DNA of 64,000 nucleotides from contig OX344749.2 in NCBI GenBank assembly GCA_947034885.2, forward strand, positions 36,227,682 through 36,291,681. The letters run 5' to 3'. Positions within the stretch are counted from its first letter, which is position 1. Each line of letters starts with the position of its first letter. The notes beneath the pieces are model-generated. The model searched no databases. It was not told the origin of the DNA and saw nothing but the letters and a program-made list of their open reading frames with translations. This document shows, piece after piece, positions 38,045 through 50,377 of this stretch. The position numbers and the translations under genes are program-made. The DNA is from Thuidium tamariscinum (Eukaryota > Streptophyta > Bryopsida > Hypnales > Thuidiaceae).

Positions 38045-38092
38045 GTCTGAAAAATGGCATAAAGAATACCGCCATTTTAAAGAAATTCCCCA

Positions 38093-38864
38093 TCTATATA
38101 GTTGCACAAAAATAGCAACGAGGTTCCAACACCAAACCCATTGCATGTGGCTACTATAATCCATTATGACATCATTCAAGAATGAAAGGAAAGACCGCCC
38201 CTCCTCAAATTCTTTTTTGTTGTATTTGGTGGACCTCCTATCCTAATGATTTCTAGAACATTCAAGAGACACACCCCATTTTAGAAGACCACCTCGTTAA
38301 TCTACATATTTTCTTTAAACCCTAGCTCCAAAGACCTCCTAATCTTTCTATTGGAATAATTTTCAGCTCTAGACTCCAAATCTAGAATGCAAGCTAATTT
38401 TAGTAATTTATTCTTTCTATAGATTACAATAGACTATTCATTTTTTCTAAATGTGATAAGTATTGAAGAAGTTCCCTGTAAAGATCCAAGTTCCCTAGAA
38501 GATATATTTCTTTGGGATTTTATTTTTTTGGATGCTCATAGTAATTTTCTATTCATAATTGCTCTTAATGAGCCTAAACATTCTATAAAACTTATCTCAT
38601 TAGTTTTTCCAACAATATGCTCTCTATTTATAATAGTGAATCCTTTTAGAATACCTTTTTCCACATCCAACACCTTGGCTCGCTATTATGACATTGCCAA
38701 CATTGCCAAGCTATTACTTTTGACTTCCAACTTAAATCTTTGTGTTTTTTGGATACATAGATGCATCTTCTCATTAGTTTTTTAAGCATGTATAGCATAG
38801 CATTCAATTTATTTCAATTAGAGTATTATACTCTTTGTTTGCTTAGGATTCTATATTGTTCTTA
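38093..38864. other. Intergenic, no recognised gene
   Basis: Moderately AT-rich. The 110-codon frame at 38453-38785 (plus) is hydrophobic and matches nothing I recognise; I leave it out. Confidence 0.5.
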
Positions 38865-39842
38865 CACTAGAAGAAAATTGCATCCGCCGCAACCAACTGA
38901 AATGCGACTATGTGTCCTATGCAACTTCCTTGCAACTACAACCCTCTGTATTTGCACCAAATTTGATGTTTACATTATTACAATCGCAAAGTAGTCACAA
39001 AGTCGTTGTAGATTGAAGTTTTGAGTTGCATGTAGTTGCACAGTAGTTGCAAGTTGAAGTTTTGGATTACATGAATGTAATAGAAGAATTTCTATAGAGT
39101 ATTCTACATCCAAGATTCATCACACTTAACAATATGGACCACTTTAGGTTTTGTAAAGTTTAGTGTGTCAAACTCTAGTTGCATATAACCTAAATTTGAT
39201 TACAATTCAACTAGCTTGCAACTAGTTTGCAACTTGAAAATGTTTGAAATTCACATAGAAAGAAACTGTAGGGTCAAAACAAGGTAATAGGAGCCAATTT
39301 TGACACTTCTCTAGGTCTTTTTGGAGGTCCTTTTGAAATTTTCAAGGAATGTTTTGACCCTATAGTAAAAAAAAATCACTAAACTTTAACTAGAGAACTA
39401 CTAACATGGGACTAGAAAACGACTAGAATGCAACTAGAAAATGACTAGATACAACTAGAAAACAATTAGATCAAGTTTTATATCAATTGTCCTATGTCAA
39501 TTGTCAAGAGCACCATTAGATTGGACAAATAAGAATTGTAAATTATAGCATTTTTAAGTAATGAAGTTTAATATTGTAATTATGATATTTCTACACTTTG
39601 TAGATTTCTACAATCTATAGAAATCTACAAATATTTAAAGTAAAAAGAATTTTAACTTGTGAAATTTAAAGTTTTGTAAATTTGTGAAATCTATTTAATA
39701 TCAATATTTGAATTTGATAATCTAAAAAAAGCTAGATCTGAAATTCTAAAATCTACAAATTCTCATCCAGTTACAAACGTATAATACAACTACAAAAATA
39801 GTTGCTAACTGCAATTGTAAAAGCCCCAATTTTCTTCTAGTG
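38865..39842. mobile_element. CACTA-like non-autonomous element, about 978 bp
   Basis: CACTAGAAGAAAATTG at the left matches CAATTTTCTTCTAGTG at the right, perfect 16-bp inverted ends. They share CACTAGAAGAAAA with the inner element at 37578, so the two belong to one family. Subterminal regions are dense in short CAACTAG/TTGCAACT/GACTAGA motifs (about 38990-39060 and 39210-39475), as expected for CACTA transposase-binding repeats. Flanking triplets TTA and TCA differ by one base. No open frame. Confidence 0.8.
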
Positions 39843-39951
39843 TCACTTCATTTCTTACAAGACTTATAGAATCACACCTAGTGTCATTTTTGCTCACTAC
39901 AAAATAGTATTGGTAAGCATTAGAGTAAAGGTTGAGATATAATTGGAGAAT

Positions 39952-40271
39952 CATGAGAGAAAATTCGAGGCTAATAGAGGGCCCTTTCAGCTACAATGAA
40001 ATGTGCAATTAGAAGAAAAATCAGCTCAAAAAGTAGTCAAAGAATCTGTAAAGTGAGTAGTTAGCTTATGTGCCCCATCAAATTTTGGATTTAAAAAATA
40101 TTATAAAAAAATAAAAAGTAATTTTTCTTTGAATTTTTTTTGAAGTATATATTTTTTGGAAAATAATTTTTTTTTTAAGATTTAAGAAAAAAAAACTTTT
40201 TAAATTTCTTGTAATTGCACATTTCACTATAGCTGAAAGGGCCCTCTACTAGCTTTAGATTTTCTCTCATG
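39952..40271. mobile_element. Long-hairpin MITE, 320 bp
   Basis: CATGAGAGAAAAT, AGAGGGCCCTTTCAGCTA and GAAATGTGCAATTA at the left are mirrored by TAATTGCACATTTCA, TAGCTGAAAGGGCCCTCTA and ATTTTCTCTCATG at the right, giving arms of about 55-60 bp with few mismatches. The central part is poly-A/T-rich. Non-coding. Confidence 0.8.
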
Positions 40272-42114
40272 TAGAATTTAGTGTACCAAATGTCAAGCTT
40301 GACAACAAACTATCAATGTTGATTTCTAAATATAAATACATTACAATATTAAAAAATGTACATTGTAATATTTATTTAAAATAAATAAATGTATCTAAGT
40401 AACCTTAGAATATTTATATAAATTTACAAGAAGAATGAGCTAAAGATTGCATATTTTTATTAGGTTCCCTACTTAGAAACAATAGACTAGTTTGTCAAAC
40501 GTTAACAATCTTCTAGTGAGATTTTTTTTTCTAATAAATTGAAGATAGTTATTATGATCAAATATGCATTATTATTTTTTATTGAATTATATTTCCAATT
40601 GAATGAGTCAAGATCCATGCACATTTTAGCTTGCGTTATTTCACCACCACGTGTATAAATTATAAATATTCAAAATTGTATTATCTTTAGATATATCCAA
40701 AATCACTATAATTGTAGACTCTCAAAGATTCTCATGATTTGATTCCATACATCTTTTATAATTAATTATAGGGGAAACATACTATTATAACATCTAGTAG
40801 TAGTCAATATTGTTGCCTTTTCCTAGAATCAAATGATATGGTATATTCTGCATTCCTATCAATAACTTACAAGGATAGGTGACATTCTATACAAGACTTG
40901 TTAATATTGTACGCAAAGAGCTACATCAAGCACAATGGGGCTTCACATTCAATCAAAGTAAATAAACAAGCATTAGAGCTTTAAACTTCAACTTTGAAGG
41001 ATTGAGTAAAAGTCATAGAGTATAGAATTCAACTACTACTTTGCTTTGCTCCATGAACCATTCATTATCAACGATGAGAATAGAGAAGAAAAAACTCTAT
41101 ATATATGCATGGGGTGGTAGGATGTAGAACAATCTATGTGGATTATGTAATTTAGAAGTAGTGAGTTTTTCAATTGCTCATATTTAAGTCTAAAGTAAGA
41201 TTTTTGTTATGACAAGAATCTTAGACCTCACTTAGGCATTGTAGAATAACTTTTGGGAAAAAAACTTTGAACTAAAAGAATTTTGAAAATCAAGTTAAGT
41301 TTCATTTCTGAAAATTTGCCTTCAATCAAAAAGGTGTTGAAAGGAAAATTTCAATTTGACATTTTCAAACATCCTCTCTAAAATTTGTTCATAACTATTG
41401 AATGAAGGATTGAAGTCTCAAACAAATTTTTTACAATCAAACTTTACTTGATTTACCAATATTTATTAGTTCAAATTTTCTTACAAAAATTCATTTTGCT
41501 ATGTGTAAATGAAGTTTAAAATTCTAATTTAAATACAATGTCTACTTTAAACTTCAATATGAGTAGTTGAGAAATTACAAATTCTAACTTACATATCCCA
41601 CATGGATTGTTCTACTTTCTACCACCCCATGTGTACATGAAGAACTTCTCTTCTCCATTGTAAACTTAATCTAAGTTGTTGATAGCAAATGGTTAAAGAT
41701 TACATTGGTAGAATATACAATGGATTCTTTGAGTTTTTGAAAAGCCATATATTTTTACAATTATTTGTTGTTTTTATGTTTGGTTTTAAAATTAGCCAAA
41801 AAAATAGAGCACACCATAAATGTATTCCCACTATTCTCGTATTGAAGCTTACATTAATAATATGTGGATGAAATTCATTGATGAGGGCTTTGGATAGAAA
41901 AAGGTAGTTTCATTGAATACTACATGTTATGTACATTCTAGTTATGTACATGGGGCAAGCCAAATTTGTTAAAGAATCTTATACAACACTTGCTGCAAAA
42001 GATGAATAAAGTCTTCCTCTATTTTCTTCAACTTATTGAATCTCTCGTGAGTCCTTATGATATCCAATTTTTTTGGTGGTGCTTTTCATTCTCTATACAG
42101 GTGATTGTTACATT
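40272..42114. other. AT-rich intergenic DNA
   Basis: About 1.8 kb with no recognised gene. Short open frames (41689-41871, 41966-42163 plus) show no domain. Confidence 0.6.
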
Positions 42115-42870
42115 TTGGACAATGTTGATTATTGATGCAAACACTTATCTACCTTCTCATTGACCTACTTTCTCCAAAGAGAGACATGCAAATGCCAATT
42201 GCTACATGGAGGTTGTTGATTATAGGTGCAAAGACCTTTCATTGATTTTCTTCCCCCTCCTAAAAGATACAAATACAAATATCCAATGCCACATTGATAG
42301 TGTTGATTGTAGTTATATAGACCTACCTTTCATCGAACTGCTTTCTCCAAAAAAGAAAACCCATGTATTGGAATGCCTAATGCCAATTGCCATGTATATA
42401 GACAATGTTCATAATCGGTGCACAAACCTTTCATCAATTTGCTTTCTCTAAAAGAGAGATACATAGACAATTACTCAATGCCAATTGCCACAAGGACAAT
42501 GTTGTTTGTAGGTGTGTAGACCCACCTTTCATCAAACTACTTTCTCCAAAAAAGAAACCGATACTCAAAAGCCCATTGCCCTAAATACAGACAATATCCA
42601 CAAACCTTTCATCTACCTAAGTATGTTCCCCAAAAGAAATACACAAACACAATAGTTCAATACCAATTGCCACACATACAATTAATGTTGATTATGGGTG
42701 TATACATAGGCCTTTTGTCAACCTACTTTCCCCAAAAGAGAACCCCTACACAAATGCCTAATGCCCATTGGCATTGGCAGTGTACGTGGACAAAGTTGAT
42801 TGTGGGTGCACAGACAAAGCTTTGATCGACCTGCTTTCCTTAAAAGAGGGACACACTCACCCCCCTTCAA
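42115..42870 (+). repeat. Degenerate minisatellite, about 8 units of about 95 bp
   Basis: Units contain ACAATGTTGATTATAGGTGC, a CCTTTCATCAACCTAC-like block, CTTTCTCCAAAAGAGA and AATGCCAATTGCCA, in that order. The CTTTCTCCAAA landmark recurs near 42170, 42250, 42340, 42441, 42541, 42621, 42724 and 42834, a spacing of roughly 80-110 bp. Divergence between units is substantial. It ends where the GC-rich upstream region of the auxin-carrier gene starts. Confidence 0.8.
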
Positions 42871-44766
42871 ATGCCGATCGACAAAGATACATTCAGCAGT
42901 CTGTTCCCTACCAAGTAAAGTACGCGGAGACGTCCCGGCCGATGGTCCACGCACTAACTTAGTCCGGTGGGCCGCGAGGTAATTGGTCAAGGCCTCAAGG
43001 CCAGACCTCAGCAAAGTACGGCGCGGTGTGCATTCATGGCCTCATCATTTGTGAATCTGCACATCCAGATCTGCAGCCTTAATGAAGAGCTCGAACGCGA
43101 GGCTCGCGGCCCCCCCTTCGATCAGTTGGCCTGCTGCGCGCGCGCAAATCGAGTGCTAGCTAGCTGCAGCAGAGCCCAGAGGCACGGACCGACCCTTCGA
43201 TTGATATATCATACTGTATAACTTATATTCTCGACCTCGCGATTTTAATTTCAGCTGCCCTGAAATCTCAGCCAGCCCAAAGTTGTTGCACCTTCTGCTT
43301 GCAAAGCTAGAAGCCATAGCCAGCCGGCATTGCCACGCCGCGCCCTACGATCGAACTGCAGGAAGTTGCCACTGTACTGTACTGTACAGCGAGTACGTTT
43401 TTCATGGGTTCCACAAGTGAAGCCCACGCATTTCTACAGTACATTACAGTAAACAGCTTCTGCCTTGCAACTTTTATTTTCCAGAGTTCGGAAACCCGGG
43501 GAGCTGAGTCTTTACTGTAACCTCGGTCGATTGGTCCTTGCTGGTTCAATCAATGTGTGTTGTATCTGACAGCCCACCTTGGAGACTGACTGAGGCGGCA
43601 CATTTGAGGCTCCTGAATTTTTGGGTTTCGTTTCTCCACGGCCTTAACTTTTGGATCTATCGATCATGCATTCATTCCAGCAGCATGATATGTGCGCGTT
43701 AGAGGAGTCGTCAGTCTAAGTACGTTCGAGTTTTGGTGTCGAGAGATCGAGAGGCGCGGCGCGGCGCGGCGGGATGGACATTATATAGAGGTCCGTGGTT
43801 TTCGTGAATTTCCTGCACTAGCTTGGCGTAAGTGTGGGGTCTCCAATGACGTACAGCTCTTGGACTATTATTCGCAAAAGGAGTTGATTACCCTTCCGCT
43901 TCATCAGATGACGCTGACAAAAGCGGGGTCAACATTGGACAACAGGGTCTGAGGGGCCGTGCATTTATTTGAGTCGTAGCAGATGGAGCCTGCAGCTGGT
44001 TGTGGGCAGAGCTCTAGAGCTTGTGGAAGAGCTGGCTGGCTAGATAGAGCTTACATATAAAAGATTGTTGACTGCACTGTATAGATGATGACAATGCATA
44101 CATCAGCTACAGGAGGACCGGACCGGAGGGAGGAATTACTTTATTAATTAGTGATTCTCGGCCACTTGGGGTGGGGATTGGAGCATGATTTGTCTGCGCG
44201 CGTACTTACTTACAGACTATTAACTTATTAATATTTAAATATTCGTGCCAGTCGTACGGAGATAGATAGCATCTGCTGCATGATCTCAGTGGTTTCGAGA
44301 CGACTTTGGCAGCAGCCACGGCCGGTAGGACGAGGAGAGACGAACTTAGGATCTGAGGAATTGGCATTGCAGCCAAACGGCCGGCGCGGCCTCTCCCGGC
44401 ACAGAACTCGCAGTCAATTGTCGGAGGGAGCTTCTGGAGCTCTGCTGCTGCTGCTGCTGCTCCTCCTGATTTGGAGCTTGGGAGCGATTTCGTACTAAAT
44501 TTAGTAAGCTCCGTCATGTTAAATTTAGACTCTAGAGGTCAAACGAAAGATTCAAATCGGTCGTTTTGGAGGTGGTGCTCAGAGAATGCAGACTGAGGCT
44601 TTTCCTGCCTGGGCTTGGAGGAGAGTGACTAGCTGTCTGTTTGTCAGTCTGACAAGCTTTTGAATTGCAGCAGCTAGCATCGCATCGCATCGCATCGCCA
44701 AATCTGTTGTTGGAAAGGTCATTAATTACTGTTCCTGGCTGAGCAAATGCGTTGGGATTCAACGAA
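42871..44766 (+). promoter_or_regulatory. Promoter and leader of the AUX/LAX gene
   Basis: This GC-rich block lies between the minisatellite and the start codon. TATAAAAG at 44056-44063 is a plausible TATA box, implying a leader of roughly 650-700 nt; this is inference. Simple repeats include (GGCGC)n-like sequence at about 43755-43772, (CTG)n at about 44440-44460 and GCATC repeats at about 44678-44697. Several open frames (for example 43692-43952) match nothing. An out-of-frame upstream ORF overlaps the main start. Confidence 0.5.
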
Positions 44767-44785
44767 ATGGAAGAGTCGAGAGTAG
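44747..44785 (+). promoter_or_regulatory. Upstream ORF overlapping the carrier start codon
   Basis: ATG at 44747 opens a 12-codon frame that ends in TAG at 44783-44785, beyond the main ATG at 44767 and out of frame with it. The main ATG has the better context (G at -3, G at +4), so leaky scanning could set the carrier's translation rate. Whether the mRNA includes this ATG depends on the transcription start, which is unknown. Confidence 0.6.
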
Positions 44786-47700
44786 TAGCGTCCCCTGCAG
44801 CTGGATCCATGGAGGTCGAGGCGAGTGCACAGAATGGACATGGTGATGGTGTGGGGAAAGAAGCAGGAACGCCGTCACGCAAAGGGAGCTTCAAGGGCTT
44901 GAAGATGCCGCTTCTGCTGTGGGAAGGGGGTTCTGTGTTCGATTCATGGCTTGTGGCTTCAGCTGCGCAGGTACAACCGACGGCAATCGATCTCCATTGC
45001 GTTCGACTAGCCCTCACATGTGTTTTCAAGTTTTCTTTTAAATACCGCTTTCGAGAGAGTCATATACATGGAGATCGACTTTCTTTTGCAATTATGTTCA
45101 AGTTGTACTTAATTCTGGTGATCTGAAACTAGGCTTCCTGAATTCACTCTACTCTTCACAATATGATTAATCAAATTGGTCATTCAAAAACCACGAAATA
45201 ATATCAGTTATGGACTTAATTTCTCATCCAGCATATTTTTCTTGTCTATCACGAACCGAAAGTAGCAAGGGTTGCTGACCTCTGTTTCAATGAAAAAGTT
45301 CTAGCCAGGGGTGAGTCAAATGAATAATGCTGTGAATTGGTGTTGGCAAAGTCTTCTTACCGTGCTCAAGAACTAAACCGAGGCCCAATTATGTGGCTGG
45401 CCCGAATTCAGTGAAACCTTATTCAACGGACTCACATTTAAATATTTTGTCTGTTACGAAACTGCTCCAGAGGTGCAAAATGAATTTAATCTCAGCTTGG
45501 TTTGCATTTGGTTTGTGACTCATCGGAGAAAGCACTACAAATTTGCTACCGATGTTGATCACCTCAAAATTCCTCATTTTTCTTTCGTTTTTGGAATTCT
45601 TGATCTCTTGGTTCCTTAAACAATCATTTTCAGCTCAAGAATCGATATTCTTCCTTAACATTCTAATTGCATTTGATCACAAATTCCTGGTTGCGTTTTA
45701 ACTGGTGTTAGGAACCAAGTACTAGATCGATAGCCAGTTGGCTCAATGCAAGAAGGTTATCGAACATAATGCCAAGTTGGTTCTTGTGAAATTCGAACAT
45801 CCAGATCTGTACCTTTCAGTTCCTTCAAGGTCTCGATCATGTTGCGTACTAGAATGATTTATGTGTTACAATTACAATTCTTGCAGATGAGAAATTGAGT
45901 GACACTTTTGCCTTGACATGTAGCTTGGACTGATTTTGCATTACGTAATCTTTTGTCATTGTTAATTAATTAATGTCTGAGTTTTGGACCTGCAGATCGG
46001 CCAAGTGGTGCTGACCTTGCCCTACACGATGTCCCAAATGGGCCTTGCCTTCGGAATCCCAGCCATCATTCTGTACAATGTGTTGGGTGCCTGGTCGGTG
46101 TACCTCCTTGTCTGGCTCTACTTGGAGTTCAAAGCTCGAGCAGACTTGCTGCAAGTCAAAGTTCGCCCTGAAGGACACATTCTCCAGGTAACGAAGCTCC
46201 CATTTGCGCAATATATTTGATCATAGCAGCTCATATTATTCAACATGTAAGCAAACATTCGAGTACCAAATTACTCAATCTGGCAAACAATACCAGGCAA
46301 GTCATTAGTGAATCATTGATTTGTGCACCAAAGTTCAATCGAAAGATGCGATTCTCCCGTTTGCCTGGACATCGTATTATCAGCTGTTTTAGCATTTCAG
46401 GCTCTGACTTTAGCTATTTGAGACACTCCACCCTTTCTATTAGGTCTGCATAACATTCTTGCATTCTTTAGATACTGAAGCATTGCAATGTTTTAAAAGT
46501 TAGAGATTTTGAGATCATATTGCAATGACAGAGTAGTTTTTCTTCCTACTCATAATGCGGATTAGGAAGCCACTCATAAGTAACCATGTGCATGTTTGCT
46601 TAGACCATATGTTACTATTTCAACATATATACAATAATATAATACAGGAGTATATTTTAACACTCCTAGGCTTTTGCATTATATATATATAAACAACTTA
46701 CTTTCGAGTTCTATTGAGATTTTATGGGTACATGAAATCAACAAGTTTGACAAGATTTCATTGAATTGTGTTGTCTGGTGTGGGTGTGCAGTATCATGAA
46801 GTGATCGGAGGTTTGGTTGGGAGATGGGGTGGCCAACTCACTTATTTCTTTGTCATTGTGTCGCTGGCCGTTGCATCTGTCATTCAACTTATTGCATCTG
46901 CCAGGTAGTGAATTTGTTATTTTATTTTATTTTTCAAAAAAATCCAGCATGCTTTCATTCTTATTGCATCTGCCAAGTAGTAAATTTATTATTATTATTA
47001 TTATTCCAAAAAATTCAGCATGCTTTCATTCGTTGTGGTGAAATATACAGTAGTAAATTTATTTTTCTTGTCCAAGTTATGGAATTTAAGATATATGAAT
47101 TTACAGCTAAAATTTCTTGGATTTCTAGTTTAGACCCCAACCCATTTGTGAATGCACTGCCTAGTATCATTAACCAGTTTTAGCAGGGGTTTGTGTTATG
47201 CCTAATATCATTAACCATTTTGTGCATGTTAAATTGTACAGTGATTTGTATTATGCGAATTCCAGTTTGAATAAGCGAGAGTGGCAATACATTGTGGGAG
47301 GGGTAGCATTTTTGGCTATCTTTGTTCCAGACTACGGTCACTTCCGCACTGGGGCTGTGATTGGCATTTTGACAACAACTATCACTTCATTCTACTTGTT
47401 CATTGCCTCTCTCTCCATTGGGCAGGTTGGTTGACTCCCTTGCTATAACCAGAAGAGAGAAAATATATTCCAACTATTTACTTTTATGATTGGAGTACAT
47501 GAAGATCAAGTCTAATCACACCATGTGTCTTGATTGTCTTTGATGAGGAGTATCGATGAGTGACACTAGTGTTACATATCTTTGTTAGAAGAGAAACTTT
47601 GAGACTCATGGGGTATTATAAAATTACATCATGAGTACAATGACAAAAATAAATGATAGGAATGGCAATGTAGCTTGTAAATTTTGGAATCCGAAGAAGT

Positions 47701-50377
47701 ACTTTATCAACTTTGAAGTTAGAATGTAGAACATTTTTGAAAATGCTCCCACCTTTGAAGTTTGCAACAAAATTTTGTGAATTCAAAACTTCAAACTTCA
47801 AACTTCAAAAATCTTGTGCTAGATTATCCCATTTGAGAGTTTAAATGAATGTAAGGTATCTTGAAAATGAATCGATTTGTTTTGCAATTGGCATACTTAT
47901 CAATGATTGATTTCTTTGAAATTGTAGGTTGCTGGAGTTAAGCATAGAGGTGCGCACGATAAGGTGGAGTTCTTCACGGGGGCAACCAATATTCTATTTG
48001 CTTTTGGAGGGCATGGAATCACCATGTAAGCAAATTTATTCTCATTTGAAATAGTTTGGCACAAATACTAGACAACACCTTGTAACTTTGTACTTTGTTG
48101 ATTTGAAACTGTGATTGAATCATTTAATGTGAACACAATAAAATATTATTTACAAGTTGTAAATGAGAATTAAGTATTTAAGTATGAAGAGAGCCAAAGT
48201 ATCCACAAAAGAATGATCTCCTAGAGGATGATACCTTTCTTCTTAGCTACTTTCTTGGGTCTTCAATGATGTTTCATTAGGGACCATATTACTCTATTAT
48301 GTAATAAGAGGTCATGTAATAACATGTTAGGTTTATCATGTCCTACTTCAACTAAAGAATCTATCCAACTTTGTTGGAATTCATCATTAGTAAATTGTTT
48401 ATTAGCTCTAGGGAAGTTGGGTAGACTACTTCTTCATTGGAACATAACATAGTATGTGGAAATAGGTTGATAAGTCATTGATTGGATCATGACATGATTT
48501 TCACTTATGAAACTTGCATGTTAATGATGAGTGAACTTGCTTGATGAATTTCTTGACTATTCCACTTATTGTGTTTTTTTGGAATTGACAGAGAAATTTT
48601 GGAGTCAATGAGGCGACCGTCAAAATTCAAGTTTGTCTATGTGTTTGTGTGCTTGTACACATTGAGTGTGACTATACCAAGCGCTATTGCAGTTTATTGG
48701 GTGTATGGGGATGGCTTATTGGAACTTTCAAATGCGTTTGCTGTTCTTCCATCAAGTGGTTGGAGAACAATGGCTATTGCTTCTATGGTCATGCACCAAG
48801 TATGTTCCACTCCCCTCTTCTACTATCAAAGTGGTCATTTTTAGTTATAGATAGAGTCTTTCTTTCAAAAGAGGCACCAAGAGTAGCATTCACTTTGAGT
48901 CAATGTGTCACACTTCTTATAGTTGGATTTACCCATCTAATAGAATCTTCCTCAGTCACATTTAGACTTGGCTCAAAGTTATGTTTTTTTTCAGTGACTT
49001 TGGTCATTTCGGCAAATAGGGTTGAAACAACAGATTGAGGTGCTTTCTATTATGACAAATCTTATCAATCTTGGCATCATTTGATAAGAAATTATCACAC
49101 TATGTAAAGAAGAAAATAATAACTAAGTAACAAATACTTTTACAATGTCTTTGAATGTCTTTGATTTCCTTTACGGAAGCCTCCAAAACTGCGGTACATG
49201 AACCTTTGGATCTGTGTTGTGCAGGCCATGGGATTTGTCCTCTTCAGCCACCCGGTGTTCCTGGTGTGTGAGAAGGCCATGGGGGTGCATACCAAGATGT
49301 TTGCGTTGCGAGTTCTGGTTCGAATTCCTGTGGTCGGAGTGCTGTGGTTTTTGGCCTTGGCGGTTCCTTTCTTTGGACCCATCAATTCGGTGATGGGCGC
49401 CCTCTTGGTGACGGTCTCCGTGTACATTATTCCCTTGGCTGCATTTCTCATCACTTACCGCACCAAATTTGCTCGCCAGGTAATACCCCAAATCAGCGCC
49501 CTCACTTGCTCCTTGGAAGTTCAGGTTCAAGTTGATAAGGCAAGAAGGTCACGGAACAAAGATGTCCGATAAAGTACGCCATGAGTTTTGAACATGTGGA
49601 GTTTTGGGAGGAGTTTTTCACCAATTGCAGGCTCGAAGCAGAGTAGGTTCGGTGGAAAGTTTCGAATCTCATGACTATCTTGTACTGTGTTTTGCACTAG
49701 TTTAATGGATATCTCGAATGGAGAATCTCACTGCTTACAATTTGTGTTCTCAAAGAACTCCCAGTAAAAGCCACAATGTTCACAACATTTCTTGTAATCA
49801 TTTCTACAACGATGGAGAGGTTGCACCTCCCTCACGAATCTCAATACTTCCTGTTTTTTAATGGTAAACATTGTAGAGGGCATTGATGAATTGAGTGAAA
49901 AACAAGGGGTATTGGAAAAGCTGTCAAGATGTTGAGCTTGAGATGTTGCACAAAAAGAATGCAGATTCTTTTGGGCAAGGGTTTTGTGGCAGCTTCTCAA
50001 GGATGTTTTTGAGTGACCCTCGACATTATCTTTTGGTTTATAGAAGGGATACCAGATGCAATAATTGAATGCTACATAACTTCGTTTCTGCATTTCTGCA
50101 TAATACTAAAGAGAGAAAGCATGGATGTGGTGTTTTTGCTGTGCAGAACTCGGCTGTGAAGCTGCCTCCATTCTTGCCCAAGTGGTCACTTATGTTTCTT
50201 TTGAATCTGATTATCATCCTGTGGACCATTGTGGTGGGGATTGGGTTTGGGGGATGGGCGAGCATTACCAACTTTGTGAGACAGATTCACTCCTTTGGGT
50301 TCTTTGACAAGTGTTTCCAGTGCTCCTCCACCGGCCAGTCCCAAATAAAAAAACAAGTAAGCTTTTGCAGCACATAA
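44767..50377 (+). CDS. AUX/LAX-family auxin influx carrier
   Basis: Plasma-membrane proton-coupled importer of indole-3-acetic acid, of the AUX1/LAX branch of the amino acid/auxin permease family. Eight exons join in phase with GT-AG borders: 44767-44970, 45996-46187, 46792-46904, 47242-47425, 47928-48025, 48592-48799, 49225-49479, 50147-50377. The 494-residue product is close to Arabidopsis AUX1 (485). Diagnostic stretches: GGSVFDSW 54-61, LTLPY just after residue 70, GATNILFAFGGHGIT 249-263, FFGPIN in exon 7 and GFGGWASITNFVRQ 451-464. The pattern of hydrophobic stretches fits a membrane carrier with about ten or eleven helices. The first 45 residues are acidic/Ser-rich and probably cytosolic. 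The core differs from angiosperm AUX1 in places (AAQIGQV where AUX1 has NQVAQV), suggesting a divergent clade. A TTG at 44752 lies in frame upstream, but ATG 44767 is the start. The final exon could in principle splice on at 50357. Confidence 0.95.

Larger units (their letters stand above)
37212..38092. mobile_element. Outer inverted-repeat element containing nested insertions
   Basis: TGGTGGATTTCATTAAAACG with GGCAATATTCC and a GACATTTTT..CAGAC block at the left pairs over about 60 bp, with mismatches, with the reverse complement of about 38045-38092 (GTCTGAAAAATGGC..GAAATTCCCC). Inside its left part a TGTAGATGTnTGAAATCTA-type unit is duplicated (about 37300-37450). It encloses the CACTA-like element at 37472-38044. 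Non-coding. Confidence 0.6.

Noticed and set aside
42718..43221. Overlapping open frames near 42.7-43.2 kb as genes
   Set aside because: They start inside the minisatellite, overlap on both strands and show no domain.
44752..44766. Carrier start placed at 44752
   Set aside because: The codon is TTG; the first in-frame ATG with good context is 44767.
49140..49530. Minus-strand frames opposite the carrier
   Set aside because: Antisense shadows of carrier exon 7.
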